A stretch of 64,000 bases of DNA, taken from the NCBI GenBank assembly GCA_013396655.1, contig WBMV01003352.1, positions 347,501 to 411,500 on the forward strand, given 5' to 3'. Below, piece by piece: positions 1 to 13,282 of this stretch. The notes below the pieces were generated by a model. It was given only the letters and a program-made list of their open reading frames with translations, searched no databases and was not told the origin of the DNA. The stretch's first letter is position 1. Each line of letters opens with the position of its first letter. The stretch comes from Campylorhamphus procurvoides. Its lineage: Eukaryota; Chordata; Aves; Passeriformes; Dendrocolaptidae. The translations under genes were made by a program, and so were the position numbers.

Positions 1-1930
1 AATGCAGGTTTTGCAGCGCTACAGAACAGTTGAGGCTGGAAACCTGTCTCCAGCTCTTAATCTGCATTTTAAAATTTAATTTCTAAACTCGTCCTGCAGT
101 GTCTTTGCCAGCACATTTCCCCAGAACATTTCTCAAGGAGTGACCAGGACTGTGCCCACGGATAAACAACTACACCCAGTCCTTGCATTGCTGGTGTAAA
201 CAGCTCCCAAGAAATGCAGCAAGATTCCCTGGGAGCCAAACAGCCTGGACACTGCACACCAAACACGTTTGTTTCTTGTCTTACCAGTCATGGCTACAAC
301 ACAGGTTTTGAAATGTTTGTCAAACAAAAAACAACCCTACAGCTAAATGGTAAAGAAGAAGCACCAGTGCCCTTGGGACGTCTCCTAAACCAGTAACTCT
401 TCCTTGTTTGCTGTGCTGCTTCAGTGAGAAATCTGCATCTATCCATAGGCCTTTATTTGAGTTTTCCACAGGTTAAGTTTCTCAGGATCTTGCCAAGTTA
501 TTCCATCATGGACTCAGAATTTTCTTGAAAGACAGTTTTTGCAGTCATTAAGTAACTTTCATTTAATCAAGCCTTGATTTAAAGACTCTTTTGGGGAGTA
601 AAACTCCACTGATTTCTATAATCTTTAAGTCCCTTTTCATAACTTTACTAAGACACAATTGCCACCAAACATGCTCAATACAAAGGGGATAATTCTGAAT
701 TCAGCTCCATTTCTTAAGTAAAGGCTTCAGAATTCTTATTATTCTTATTATTGCTACTAGAGTTGATTGTCTTATTAGGTCACAATCTGTAACAAAAAGT
801 GATATTTCAAAAGCCCAAATCCATGCATATCATAGCCTGAACCAGCACCCACTGGAGAAGTTCTGAGTGATTTTGATTTGATGTAAGAAATTTACTGTCA
901 AATTTTCTGCATATGGGCACTTAGACTTGTTAATATTAGTGACACAGTATCTGAGTCAGTGAGAAAACTGTCAAATCCAACAAAGGAAATTTCCCTCAGT
1001 TCATGTGAATTTTCAAATCTTTGTTATTGTCCAGAATCAGAAATGAAATTGAAAGCTGGGTCGTGGGAGAAACAGTCATGTGGGGCCAGATCTCTTTTTC
1101 CCAGGACCTAAACTAAAACCACACTTGAGTATGGAACTCTGAAGACAATTTCCCCAGGAAAAGTTCTGTGGGTAGCAGGAAGTGAGAGATAGAGCAAGAC
1201 CACTCTTAATTAAGGACAAGAGATTCTGACAACTATAAAAATGATCATTTTACCCTCTGATATACCAAACCCCCTTCAGGATCAGCAAAAGTTAAACAAA
1301 TCCCATCGAGCTGCCCCACCAGTAATCACAAGGCTGATGGAAAATCACATACACAAGACACTGGAAACATTCAAAGAATTTTAAGGATAACTGAAGCTTT
1401 GATACGCTTTTCAAATCTTTATACTGCTATATAAAACAGTAGAAGGAAGCAAAGAAATTGGTTTATTGCTGCAATAAATTAGCCTAAAAGAAGTATTTAG
1501 AAGGCATGGGTCTGAATCATAATGTTGGTATTAATGATACAGGAAGGCAGCATTCCTGGTGTGGTACTGCAAGTTTATAAAATTGAAATGTCACGCTCGT
1601 GCTGTATTTCATAGATGAGAGATAAATGGGACTACATGTCATGAAATATGAGGGACTAACAGAATCTGGTACGAGCACTTTGTAAAATTATAAAGGTTAA
1701 AAAATGTTATCACAGTAGAGAAGATTCATCATAATTAAATCTGGGGGAAATGAGGTATTTGCAGAGTTTATTTCATTACATTGGCCTTTTTATCACACTC
1801 TGCTTAAAATGCACAGAGAAAAATATCACAGGGAAAGGTTTTGCTCTGAGACCTTGTTCAGTGGAGAGAAGGTGTGTTAAGGGTATCGAACTCTGATGTG
1901 GCATTTTATTTGTATGTGTCCAGATGCTCC
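1..1930. other. Unique AT-rich non-coding stretch
   Basis: No gene is visible. Stop codons are frequent in all frames and no open frame exceeds about 66 codons. I see no splice-flanked coding segment and no recognisable repeat. Local features are limited to short A/T runs. Confidence 0.6.
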
Positions 1931-1940
1931 AGCAACAAAC

Positions 1941-2032
1941 CCATTCCCCTGTTTTACAGATGGGGAGATGGGGCACAGAGATTTATCTGCCAGGGAGTGA
2001 AGACTCTGAAGTCAGGAGCAGAACTGACAGGA
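1941..2032 (-). repeat. MIR SINE remnant, antisense
   Basis: The stretch reads as the reverse complement of a MIR core: a 'ttttacagatggggagatgg' segment followed by 'ggcacagag', then an 'agcagaactgacagg' segment where MIR has its 'agagctgggattcgaa' region. Order and spacing match the MIR core with scattered mismatches, as expected of a very old copy. MIR is an amniote-wide tRNA-derived SINE that is no longer active. A RepeatMasker search would settle the subfamily. Confidence 0.6.
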
Positions 2033-2309
2033 CAATCTGGATCCCTTCAGCTCCACCCCAGGACAACACAACAGGTATGTATCTATGTATTCTTGAGGGC
2101 TATTCTCTATCAGTGTGACACCCTTCCAAACCAGGTTCAGTTATCCCTGATGGCACAGCAATGCACCTTTCTGCTGGACATTTTGATAGCATTAATTAAA
2201 TTGGGGCCATGAACTACGGGCAGTTTTGCTGAAGGAATAAACCAGGCTACAATTCTCGAGTCTGACAGGAGTCTTTAGGGGACTTCTGTGGGGTCAAGTA
2301 AATCTCCTC

Positions 2310-2455
2310 CTCCTCTTTTTGTTATTATTATAGTTACTCCCTGTTTGGGTAGTGTCTGCAACGTTCTGGGCAATTTCCCAACATAAAAGAAGGCAATATT
2401 TCCTTCCCTAAGAGGTTACATGATTAAAAAAACAGACAAAAAGATAAAGAGCAGA
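2310..2455. repeat. Ancient amniote MIR-like SINE remnant
   Basis: A TTATTATTAT-type segment at 2318-2332 is followed by 'gttctgggcaatttcccaacataaaag', a 'ttccttccctaagaggtta' block and a purine-rich 'acagacaaaaagataaag' tail. This order resembles a family common in turtles and crocodilians and rarer in birds, where a TTATTATT tail precedes 'gcgctgtacaaacataag', 'tccctgccc..agagcttaca' and 'agacaagacagacaaagg'. The family name (MIR1_Amn-like) is from memory. Divergence is high and the ends are uncertain. Confidence 0.45.
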
Positions 2456-2459
2456 AAAG

Positions 2460-5400
2460 GTCAGAATATAAACCATCAGTGTTTTAGCATCTTGTCACTT
2501 TTAGTGAGTTTACTGAGTCACTGAGTGATCTCTGAGAACCCCTGCCTGGCCACAATCAACCTAAAAGAAGACTCATCCCATTTTTAATAACTTACCCTGT
2601 TTCTGTGCAGATGATTGTTGCCCATTCTTAAGAAAATCACCTTTTTTGCTCCAGCTGTTGATTTGGGAGGGCACCTAATGTTTAAATAGGGTCTAGACAT
2701 GGAGCTCCCATTGAAGGTGACCCACCCTCTATAGAATCTCTCTATATAATCTACACATATTGGGTGATTTTTTAGTGTGTAAATGGGTGGCAATGTGTTG
2801 AAAATACAAAGCAGTGCACAGAGGTAATGCTGCACACCCAAGTCATGGGCAATAATCCACAGTAACACTGCAAAAGAATAACAGTAAGAAGTCAAATGTG
2901 ACAGAGATTCGTAATGGGACAGATTATTTAGAGCTTTTAAGTCCTCGATTCAAATCACATTTAGGTCTGTAGCTACCAAATGTTACTGTTTGATTGTTTT
3001 TCACAAGGCCTGTAATAAAGGCATTCATTTGTGTGCCTACAGCATGAAAATTAGGACTGCAATAAAAATCTTGTTTTAGCAGACTTCAGAGATGCCCTCA
3101 ATTTACTTCTGCCTGCATGTGGACACTTGGAAACTCTTAATCAGTCTTTTGGGGAAGTTCCACATGCATATAGACCTTATCAGATGGATTATCATTCCTA
3201 CAAGCACTATATTTAGGTTAAGAAAATGTGTCTTTATAAACTTCAAGCATCAGAACAGGGCCAAAACCAGTGATTACACTTCTGAGCTTGATGGTTTTGA
3301 AAATTCAGAACTCAGCCAATTATTTTGATATTATTAATTAATATATTCTTATCTAGGATGATGTTAGTTATCCATATTACCTGCCTAATGTAAATATTAA
3401 ACCACTTGATAATGGTACAAGTTAATTAGAGCAACCTATTCTTCCCACATTATTTCATTGCTGTATCTTTAGCTGCCTTGAAAGATACACTTTCTCATCT
3501 TACAACACACATTAGAAGAGAGATAAAAACAGAAGCAGCATGAAATACAGCTCAGAAAGGAACATTATGCTTATCATCACGGTACTGCACAGATAAAATC
3601 TCAAAAAACATGAAAGACTGGAACAGGGGAAAGCAGATCTTCCTAATTGCTTTATAAGCAGAGTTAGCAAAATTGCTGATAAAAAAATATACAAATTAAG
3701 AGCTCCAATGGCAAGTTTAAAAAGCATAACAATTTAAAACAATCAGGTAAGAAAAATGCTGAAGAAAAATTAAAAGGAAAATGACAACATTTTAATGATG
3801 AGTTTTTCCTTTGATCACATTTCTCATGGGAATGAAGTATTTGTGGATTTGAAATACATTTGGAAAATGAGTGCTTTGCTGAAATTTGTTTCCTTTTAAC
3901 TGTTCCTTCTTGTCCATGAGGGTCTGTGTGGACTGGGGTGTTTCCTAAAGTGGAACAAATATTGTTCTTTTTAGGAAATATTGCAATGGCCTGTAACAGA
4001 CTGCCAGGTTTTTGTACCTTTTATTCCCCCCTTCTGTCTAATGCTGAGGTTTCACAAACAATTTACATGAGGGTTGACTGCAGAGTGTCAGAGAAAGGGG
4101 TGTTTTCAGCTCTTTAGAAACTGGCTGCAAACTCGGTATTTTCAGAGTTAGTTTTCAGTAGGATCAGTGAGCTGATCTTGTTTATCCTGTGGCTGTATGA
4201 TCTCTGGAGCCCACACAAGGGAAGTGGTGGGAACACGCAGCTGGAGATAAAAGGAAGTTGGATTGCCCTGCTCAGGAGCAGTGCAGTCTTAGATCAGCTT
4301 AAATTGACTGTGAAATCTCACTTTTAGCAGAGAGGGAAATTTGCTGATTTACAGAGCAAGGACACTGGCACTGATGTCTGAATTCTGTCTTACATGGGTT
4401 TCAATTTGCAGTAACTTTACTGAAGTGAGTAGGCTGAAAATAACAGGGAAGTGCTAGGAATACTTTTAAAATTAGGAAAATTGTTACACCCATCAAGAGA
4501 AACAAGTTAATTTTTTTAGTGATATATAAAAAAAAGCTTTTCTGTTCCTTTCACTTCAGCCTTTACAGGCTTCCCATTTAGGCCCAGGTTCTGATGGGGC
4601 TGTGGGATCTGCCCAGGCTGACTTCTCCCTTGATATGTTTACTTCAAAAATAAAAAAAATCCCATGGAAATGTGTGCAGCAACTTTCCCAATGCCAGGCT
4701 GTAGATCTAGCAGATCTCTTAATGCTTCTGTCTGTGTTCTGCTGATGCCTCTTTGCTTTGGAAGTTTGTTGGAGGTGAACACTGCTGTATTTTTTATTCC
4801 AGTGGACAGGCCTTACTGACTTACTGTCAGGGCACAGGGGGCACTGACTGCCCTTGGGGGTCCTTGTCAGCCTCCATGGGACCTCCACAACCCCACCCCC
4901 TGTCAGCTGTTCAGCTGTAGCACAGATGAATATCCATCTCAGAGAAAAAATGGATATTCTGCTGGTTGTCCCTTGTTTTTGTCATTCTGCCATCTCATGC
5001 TTCTTCTGGGGAGATTTGTTTTGTAGTCATTTTGCATGAGGATAAATGTATGTTTATTACATTCATTACATGAATTACAGTTGGCCAATCAATAGCTATC
5101 TGATACAAGTATTTCTAGCAGCAAAAATTTAAACTGATAAATGGGTCATCTCTGTGGTCACTAAAGTTTAATGAAAATATTGAAATAGTATTACTGTGGT
5201 ATTGATTTTCTCATTAAAAGATACAATTAGAAGCATAATTGATGCGATTTTGGTTGGGTTTCTCTTTAGACACAAAATACAATAATGTACTTACCTTAGG
5301 AAAGATCTTGCACAGCACTGATATTTCACAGAGCTCTCTGGCTGGAGCAGCCTGAGATTTCTTTTTGTTGTTAAGTGGGGGAAATTCTTTGTCTGTCACT

Positions 5401-5780
5401 CATCTTCGAAACAGAAGCAACACTTGAGTGAGAGCTTCCCTGTCACCTTCTCGAGTCTCCTTTTGTTTATCTGACACTGTTGTGAGACATTTGGAACCCT
5501 CCAGCTCAATATAAAACATTTGCTTGGCAGGTTGGGCTTCCTCTTCCTTTGATGGGCACAGCACATGTGAAGAGTTGTTGGACACACCTGATCTCATTCT
5601 CTGTGCCTGGGGAACTCAGCTCTCCTGATTTAATAACTTCTAAAAACTCTTCTCCCTGTCCTTGAAAAAGAGCAGCTCCAAACTCTGTCTGCTGAGAGCA
5701 TTTCAGTCTCAAATCAGAACAAAATGACCTACTGCTGCTGTTGTCTAAACACTCTTAAATGCTTCATGTTTCTGCTCACT
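2460..5780. other. Unique AT-rich non-coding stretch
   Basis: No gene found. The largest open frames (minus 4556-4888, 110 codons; plus 3092-3328, 78 codons) lack recognisable domains, overlap other frames and are not bounded by convincing splice sites. The stretch around 3060-3330 has few low-complexity runs and could be conserved non-coding DNA, but one sequence cannot show conservation. Confidence 0.5.
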
Positions 5781-5782
5781 TG

Positions 5783-5842
5783 CTGTTTCCTGAGCGGTCT
5801 TTGCTGGGATTTGAATCCAGCTGAGGACTGTGCTTTGTGCTG
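5783..5842 (-). repeat. Possible MIR fragment, antisense
   Basis: The segment contains 'gctgggatttgaatccag', close to the reverse complement of the MIR core region ('gctgggattcgaacccag'), followed by 'gactgtgctttgtgctgtg'. The match is short, so a chance resemblance is possible. Confidence 0.3.
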
Positions 5843-5844
5843 TG

Positions 5845-8800
5845 CACATCCCCAGGGATAGCCTGTTCCATTTCAGGTACCACAGCAGAAGTGGGACCTG
5901 TTTTCTGTAGTTAGTAGATATAGATATAAGTCTTTAATTTATACCCCATGTCATTATCTGGAAGGATACAGAGAGAAATAAAATAAGGAAGAGCATTTGA
6001 GATCAAAAACTTCAAAAAATTCAGCAGTGCATGTATGCACTTGGCCTCTTGCAAATCACTCTTTTCTACTCTAAAGATTTGCACCTTGCCTGGCACTGTT
6101 CTGCAGACTCCCAGTCCATGGAGGGCTTTTGGGGAGACTGGGAACACAGTAAAGGCACTAGGAGATGTTTGCACATCTGCTAGTTATTGAATTGCTCCAT
6201 TTGGTCAAGTGATGGACAGGCATGTTTTCATAGCCTGAAGATGCTGGGTCCAAATCGAGCTGGCTTGTGGAAAACCCCCATGATTTGCCTTAGAAATCTG
6301 AACAGGGCTGCATTCCCTGCGTGGGGAGGGCACTGTGTCACAGGAGGGCCACTGCAGCAGCACTGGGGTGAGAGTTTGTAAGAAAGGATACCAGGATGGG
6401 GGGTCGAGGTGGAAAACCTGGGTGCAGATGGAACATTCCTGCCACCAAGGACCCAAGGGCCACGGTGAGGAGTGACTGCAAGTGGCCTGGGGGAGTCCTC
6501 TGCTGCATGCACTGACCTTGCTGTGAAATGGGATCTGTGCTGGCAGTTTGCACGTTAGGAGAGCAGGATCATAGTCACTGCTTTCTGAGACATCCCAAAA
6601 GCTGACAGCCACCAGTGGTGTAAGGTAAGTGTGTGTAAACACATGTGCATGTGTAGGGGTGAATAACAAACCACACTGTCTGTGCTTGAGGGTAGATGGT
6701 AACTCGGGGTGCATGAGGTAACTGCCTGGATGTGGTATCTCAGTGTGTGCACAACCTGCCCTTAACTATAGAGCAACCCTGAATTACATCTGAGCCACCC
6801 TCTGCTGTGTGAGAGAAAATCAAACATTTCTGGGCATGTAGAACACTCTGCAATGACTGAGATCACTTCAGTAACAGCTGCACCTGGAGCTGGGCTCGGT
6901 GTCCCCTCAGTCCTGCTCCAAGACCCTGCAGTGTCATGTTGGTGCAACATTCACCTCTGAGTTACATATTCATGCACACAGATCTCTAGAATTAGAAAAT
7001 CATGATTAGCAGATGCTGCCAATACTAAAACAGAATTAGAATTCTTGATCTATCTAGCAAAACCCTTTTCCTTTACTCTAAAGTGATTGTTAGTAACTTA
7101 TCATCACAATTAAACACCGAGGATAATTATTATTTTCCCTTTCTAAGCAGTTCTAATCCCTTTATGCCAAACCAGGTGAGATGCAGAACATTTTCTATTA
7201 ATTCTCACTGATCTAATCTGGGGCACAGATAAGGCACATTTGACTGAATCCGTTAACCTTCGCTAGGAAGAGGAAAGATGAGTCTCAGGAGAAGAATGAA
7301 CAAATTGAAATTGCAAATTCAGGAAACAGTATTGCAACTTCAATTACTTGAGTGAGGAAACAAATTGAAGCTGTGTCACAATTTAGGTTGCAAAATGTAA
7401 AAACACCAAGCATAAGTAAAGTTAAACCTGTCATTAAATCCATTTATTCACCGTGACAATGCTTTTCATTTTTTCCCCTGAGATTGTAGTCTTGTTTAAT
7501 CTTACAGGGAGTTGTGCACAAGGAGGGTTTAAGGCACTGTAAATATATCAGAAATGTTCTACAGAAACCACAGAAACTCTACGAATGGCATTTATTGAAA
7601 AATGCAAAGCAAGCATTTAATGGAGACAAAGTAAATCTCACTGAATATTTGCTGAGACATTTCCCAGCACATTCATTTGCCTGAATATGATCTTCAGTTT
7701 GTTTCACCTTTTAAGCTCAGCCTGAGCCCTTGTAGCTTTAAAATTATTATTAGTCCTTGAATACCCAACTTAAGAACGCTGTGTTTGGTTTCCAGAGATT
7801 TGCACATGTCTATTTTCACTCCATGTGCAGGTACCAGTTTATCCCACACTTCAAACTGTCCTGCCTCTGTCCTGTGTTTCTCTCCATGCTATTGCATCAC
7901 CAAACAACCCAGTCAGTGTTGTCATAACAAAGTTAGTAGTAAATAGTGGCAGGAAAGCTGCCTTTGAGGTGTGGGTCTATCATCCCAAGATTAGCATACC
8001 ATTTTTCATAATGCAAAATGCTGCTTTATCTTCAAAGTGCAGACCCACAGCCTCTGGGCCTCTTCACGTAGTGCATTTACAAAATATTGACTGCAAATGG
8101 AACTTCACTCTTTTTTATTGTAGTTTTCGTGTTTCCTTGAACAGATTTGACATCTATTGTGAATGGAATTGTTGCTAATGATGGTGGCATGTGATAATGA
8201 ACTCTGTGTATCTAGTGACTATTAACAGAAATAGGGTGTTTGGAAAGCTTCTGAACTCATGTGGTTTGCAGTATTGGGAGCTGCCAGGTGAACTAACAGC
8301 ATTTTTCTAAGCTTTCAAGTGCTAAAACCTTTCTTGATTGCCAAATCTCAGATGAAATGAGGTATTCAATAAATAGGAAGCTTTTTTAAATTCCTGTCTT
8401 TTATTTCTCTCTTTCCTGTTTCAGTCTTCCTTTTCCCATATGTTGCAATTGAGAAGAATTTACCCACATGCTCACATAGAAATTAGTTCAACAAGATGCA
8501 CAGTGTATGGATGTGCTGAAGCTCCTTTGGTTTCATTACTGCACATGTGAGATGAACGTTTGACTTGATTGCCACTCTTTTAACAGGGTCTAATATTTTC
8601 TGAGATTCACAGTAATAAAGAAGGCAAGGGAATAAACAGGAGAAGTTGGAAAGCAAAAAAAAGCAAACAAGATTAAAAAGGAACTTGAGACCAAAAGCAC
8701 TCTGAGCAAGATTTGTGGAAAACACCAGTGTTGTTTGTGTGGTGAAGTGTCAGATCAGCTGTGAGCTGTTGTGGATGTTTGACAACGCAGAGTTCACCTT

Positions 8801-11165
8801 CTGTGTCTGCAGGCTCCAGAGCCTGGAGTTCTGCACAGAAGAGGTACTTTATTCTGGATAAAATAGTAAAATATTCTATAGAGGGTGCAGTTGGTATCAA
8901 CCCTTCTTTGTCTAAGGGCATAATGGGAGTGGTGGTTGTTTGGGGAGAGACAGAGGCTGAAATTGCCGCTCAGGTTTTGGAGCCCAAGGCTGTGGGACAG
9001 TTGTAGCCAAGGGAGGGTGGTTACAGAACTCAAGGATGCAGAGGAGTCCTAAAAGGAAGCTGCAACAGGTAGCTGGTGACTAGACTTATTGCATTGATAG
9101 GAATGTCAGGATGAATTACAGTCCCAGATAAATTAAACGCACACAAAATTAAATTTTAATCCACCATTGTTTCCTGCAGAATGGAATTAGGAAGATTTGA
9201 GTGTAACTGGTGTAGCTCTGGTGCAAACCCAGCTCCTGCTTTTAGGGATCTGTGTGGATCTAGACCATGGCTCTGGCCACCACGGGTTGCTGGGATGTGA
9301 ATGTCTCCCTTTGCCTCTGGAGCATTGTTGCCCACTGCAGGGCTGGTGGCAGCCTCTGTGCTGGCTGTTCTGCCCCCAGGTGAAGCCCCTGCCCTGCCCT
9401 GGGCACACCCCCCGCTCTCTGCAGTGTTTGGGCAGAAATGCGGCCCCCGGGAGGTGACAGCACAGCCCCGGTGTAGCTGCTGGGGAAATCGCTGGGGAGC
9501 TCTGATGCAAACAGGATGTGAGATGGTTCTGGATGCGGCTGTGAAGGCTTTGTGTGAGCCCGCGGAAGGCTCTAGAGCTCAAAAGCACCGAGAGGCAGGT
9601 CCCTGGAGAAAGCAAAAAGGGCTTTACAATAGAGTGTGAGAGGAGCAGAAGAAAGTGCAGGGACTGCAGCAGTGTTCTGGGAGCTGAGAGGGAACTGAAG
9701 TCAAGGCTTAGGAAACCAAAGAGTAAAGATATCAAAACCCAGGGCTTTTGAATGGCCTAGTTAAGAGAACCTCGGGGAGTTAGACATCCTGTCAGAGTTA
9801 GTGTGCAGTTTATAGTGGACATACAGTGTTTATGGAAATGTATGCAGATGGATTGGCTCTTTGGAACACTGTTGGGAATTTATCAACAATTCTTTGCTCA
9901 GTTTCTCTATAAACATTTATATTAGACTTTCTTTTATATTTTATACCTCACAATGGCATTTGGCTTTGCCAAATGTATCTCAGAGGAACTTTATTATTTG
10001 TGTATTGTTTGTGGTATGAGCATGAACTTTGACTTCCTGCCTTCCAATTTAGTTTGGTGTCTAGCTTTTTGCTGTCTGGGTCACTCATGTTACAGCTGGA
10101 GCTTCCTGTTTTCAAACCCATATCAGCCAACCATGTAAACCTGAGGGTCAGCTCGTTCAGAAATGATGCATGATTCCAGTCACTTGTTTGCTGAAATAAA
10201 TTAGATTTACGTAATGAAAGCTGTCAGGTGTTGTATCAATCTTCTGCACTAGTCAAAGTACTTCCTTATTTACAATTCTTGTTCCTTGATGCGCAACTCA
10301 GCTGCTCAAAAATACGTTATTTCACTTAGGGGACAACTGAAAACTTCTTTCAGGCAAAACTCATATTGCATTTTGTGAGCCTGATGCAAAAGGTCATTGA
10401 TAATGAGAGTTAAGAGTATTCTGTGTGGAAAATCTTGGGTAAGATAGTAATCATTTGGGTTTAATTGCATACTCTGTATCTGCAAGTAAGGATGTCCATC
10501 TGTGTATGTGTGTTATCCCCTCTGGAAAAGGAAGGGAGAGTGCAAGGACATCCCTGGATATACATGATCCTGAAATCTAGGGCTTCCAAGAGAGCTTTTA
10601 TTAGGAAATAGGAAATGCTGTGTCCTGACTCTAAAAGGAAACTCCACCATTTCTGTAAGGATGACTCTGTTGGGTCAGAGTCAGAGCTCCCTAGACCCAT
10701 CCCTGCAAGAGTGGACATGCCAGGTCAGATGGTGTTTCAGGGAAAGGGTCCCCACAGGGAGCCATCTGGAGATTTGTTCTCCATGGGCTGCTCTGGGGGT
10801 TCTGGGAGGCGAGGCATCTTGCCTTTCTCTCAGCTGGGAGTGCTAGATGTTCTCCAAGTGGCTTTCTGATGCCATTGTTTCTAAAATATCAGCAGCATTA
10901 CCAGCCACAAGGAAAAGCTTCTCCTCCCATGCCCACCAGTCAGCCTTCAAAGCACCATGAGATGTGCTTAAGTCATGAGAATTTTGAAGCTGCCATATGT
11001 GCCAAGTTCTCTTTATTTGACTTCTTGGTTTTGTGTCTTCAGGATCCACCCAAGTCACACTGGCAAGTGTTCCTCCAAAAAGGTCACATGGTGGCCCAGA
11101 GTTACATCAGCTGTGGCCCGAACCAAAACATGTTACGTGCAATAAGATCCTGAGAGACAGGAATA
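5845..11165. other. Non-coding stretch with two GC-rich patches
   Basis: No gene is supported. Two GC-rich patches (about 6300-6560 and 9190-9640) carry the longer open frames here, 169 and 182 codons on the minus strand. These overlap comparable frames on the opposite strand, have no recognisable domain and lie exactly where base composition makes stops rare. The rest is AT-rich unique sequence. Confidence 0.5.
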
Positions 11166-11480
11166 CGAACAGATGGGGTGCAATCAAAATTCATGCTGAT
11201 TCAGCATGAGTTCAGATTAACTTTTATTAAATCTGCAGAGTGTTTATTCTGGAGCAAAAGAAAGTACATATTCATCTGGTTTGTGTTGCCTGATTAATTA
11301 GGTCCCTGGAAGAGATGATTGCTAATTTAAGAAGAAAAAGCAGTCGGAACATGTAGGTGTTGCTTTTATTGACAATGAAGGAATCTGCGGAGCAATAACA
11401 GTGTAAAATGGCCCTTAAGTGCATTGAAATGGTGTTTAAGCTACAGCAAAGCAATAAGAATAATTTCCAGTGATTTTCCT
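11165..11480. promoter_or_regulatory. Motif-dense candidate conserved non-coding element
   Basis: This compact block has little low complexity and holds several transcription-factor-like words: the 19-bp palindrome at 11191-11209, a 'tgattaattagg' homeodomain-type site near 11290, 'attgacaatg' (SOX/HNF-like) near 11368, and further AT-rich core sites. Such density is typical of vertebrate developmental enhancers. Conservation and activity are inference only. Confidence 0.25.
11191..11209. promoter_or_regulatory. 19-bp perfect palindrome resembling a MAF recognition element
   Basis: TCATGCTGATTCAGCATGA is a perfect inverted repeat: two 9-bp arms around one central T. The inner 13 bases, TGCTGA-T-TCAGCA, match the large-MAF recognition element (TGCTGA-C/G-TCAGCA) except at the centre. 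MAF-family bZIP proteins bind TGCTGA half sites. Binding here is inferred from sequence alone. Confidence 0.35.
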
Positions 11481-13213
11481 GTCCATTTAGGGTTTCTGGT
11501 CACAGCTAAGGAGCTGCCTGTGCTTGGTGAACAGGCCAACTATTTTGCTTGAGCTAAATGTGTATCCTTCTTCATATCTGACATATTCATCACCAGTAGA
11601 AAGTATCTTCTAATTAGTGGGCTTGTCTCTCTTGCGTGTTTTAAAAATGAATTTATTGGATAGGTGATAACATGATGTGAGTTTCAGCCCAGACAAATTC
11701 AGATTGTCAAAGCAAATGTTGTACTGGGAGTGTGAGCAGCACTAATGGAAATAACTGGGTCACAGAGGACCGTGAGGGGAATCAGAAAATTAACATTTTC
11801 TTTTACTTCACATTCATAATATATGATTGAGAGCTTTGTGCATATTTGAGCTGGCCATTTCAGCCTCACATCGGAGTTTTATATGTTTATACTAATAGCT
11901 TTTAAATTCCAGCAGTTTTCCTATGAGTGTGTTTTGCTTGTGTGAACTTACAAGAAATTATAAAGTTGAACTTTTATCTTGTAACTTTTAAAAGAGGGTG
12001 TGTTGGAGGCAGATTCAGGCTTTGGCCCTGCCAGCACCCTCCAGGAGTGGGAGTGGTGGTGGTTTGTTCTAAACAGACCCAGGTATTGTGCTCATCCCTG
12101 GAGACGCTGCCACCGTACACTCAGCCAGATGCTTGGCGTGCTCCTTGGGAGAAAGTGTGCACACAGCGAATTAATCTGCCAGGCTCTTAGTATGCAAATG
12201 TATACATATATCCACACAGAAACACAAAGGGAGGGGCAGGCACACATTGGCATGCACAGGGATCTGCCTTTGTTTTAGGGAAAATAGGGTCAGACAAGTG
12301 CCACAGAAGCATGGAGGAGGCAGCACATTCCCCTTCTCCAGGGAGTTCATTCTGTAGCCTGTCAGCAATGCAGAACATCCCTGCTCTGGGACAGAGGAGG
12401 GAGTGTCACCACTGTGATCCAGTTCTGACCGTCCTAAGCAATGGAGCTGTCAACCACAGGCAGAATTATATGTACATCTTGCAGGCAAACTGTATGATTA
12501 AAATAACAGATTTCGAACTTTATTCATCATTCTGGTGCATGTCAAGGTGGGACATGTGTGGTACATCCTTGACAGTGTTTGCTTCAGAGATCACAGGTTG
12601 CTGTAATTTCAGTTGTTGGCATTTTCTGAGGTCTGCACCTCCACACTCACGTGCTGCACTGTTGTGATCGAGGTGGCAGGTGACAAAGAGGAGTTTCTTG
12701 GGCAGTATCTATATTTAGGGCACTGGAGGCATTCTCTTCAGCTGTGGCTTTTCTGCCTCTGTTCTTCCGAGGTGCAGTTGAGTGTCTGCACCACCGGTGT
12801 GCAGGAAGCACTTTTGTAACTGATGGAAACCAAGACTGAGTTGCACACCAAGCACTGAGCAGAGAGCAAGACTTAGGATGGGGGTAGAAGGGGCCTTCTT
12901 AAGAGGAATGTGCATCTTCTCTGCGGGTGGTCCCTCACCAGTTTGCTTTCTGTAAGTGGGATTTTGTTAGAGGAACATCACATCAGTGATAGGACTGAGG
13001 AATTCAGGGCCAACCCCCAGTCCAGCTTATGGGGATGTGCCAAAGTGTTCCTAGATCTTTGCCTTTAGGTGGCTTTTTATGGAGAATTTACTAAATGCTC
13101 ATCAGAATCAAAGGTGAAGATCTGACAGAGCCAAGGTGGTAAGAGCTGGGCTGGCTGAAATGTCTGTTTTTGGTGGGTAGGACTTAGTGTGACTTCCAGT
13201 CTGTTATGGGAAA
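11480..13213. other. Unique non-coding stretch
   Basis: No gene is supported. Overlapping open frames around 11927-12667 (up to 118 codons on the plus strand) are matched by frames on the minus strand and have no recognisable domain. No clear repeat is seen. Confidence 0.5.
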
Positions 13214-13282
13214 CACAGAATCACAGAATCAATTAGGTTGGAAAAGACCTCTGAGATCCTCAAGTCCAACCTGTAACACACA
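13214..13282 (-). mobile_element. CR1 LINE 3' end, 5'-truncated
   Basis: Two copies of the octamer CACAGAAT (13214-13229) are followed by 'caattaggttggaaaagacc' and 'tgagatcctcaagtccaacc'. This is the reverse complement of an avian CR1 3' end, whose terminus is a short run of 8-bp repeats rather than poly(A). The element is inserted on the minus strand. Similarity fades after about 70 bp, as expected of the severe 5' truncation usual for CR1. It is the least diverged repeat in the window and the best support for an avian source. Confidence 0.8.
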
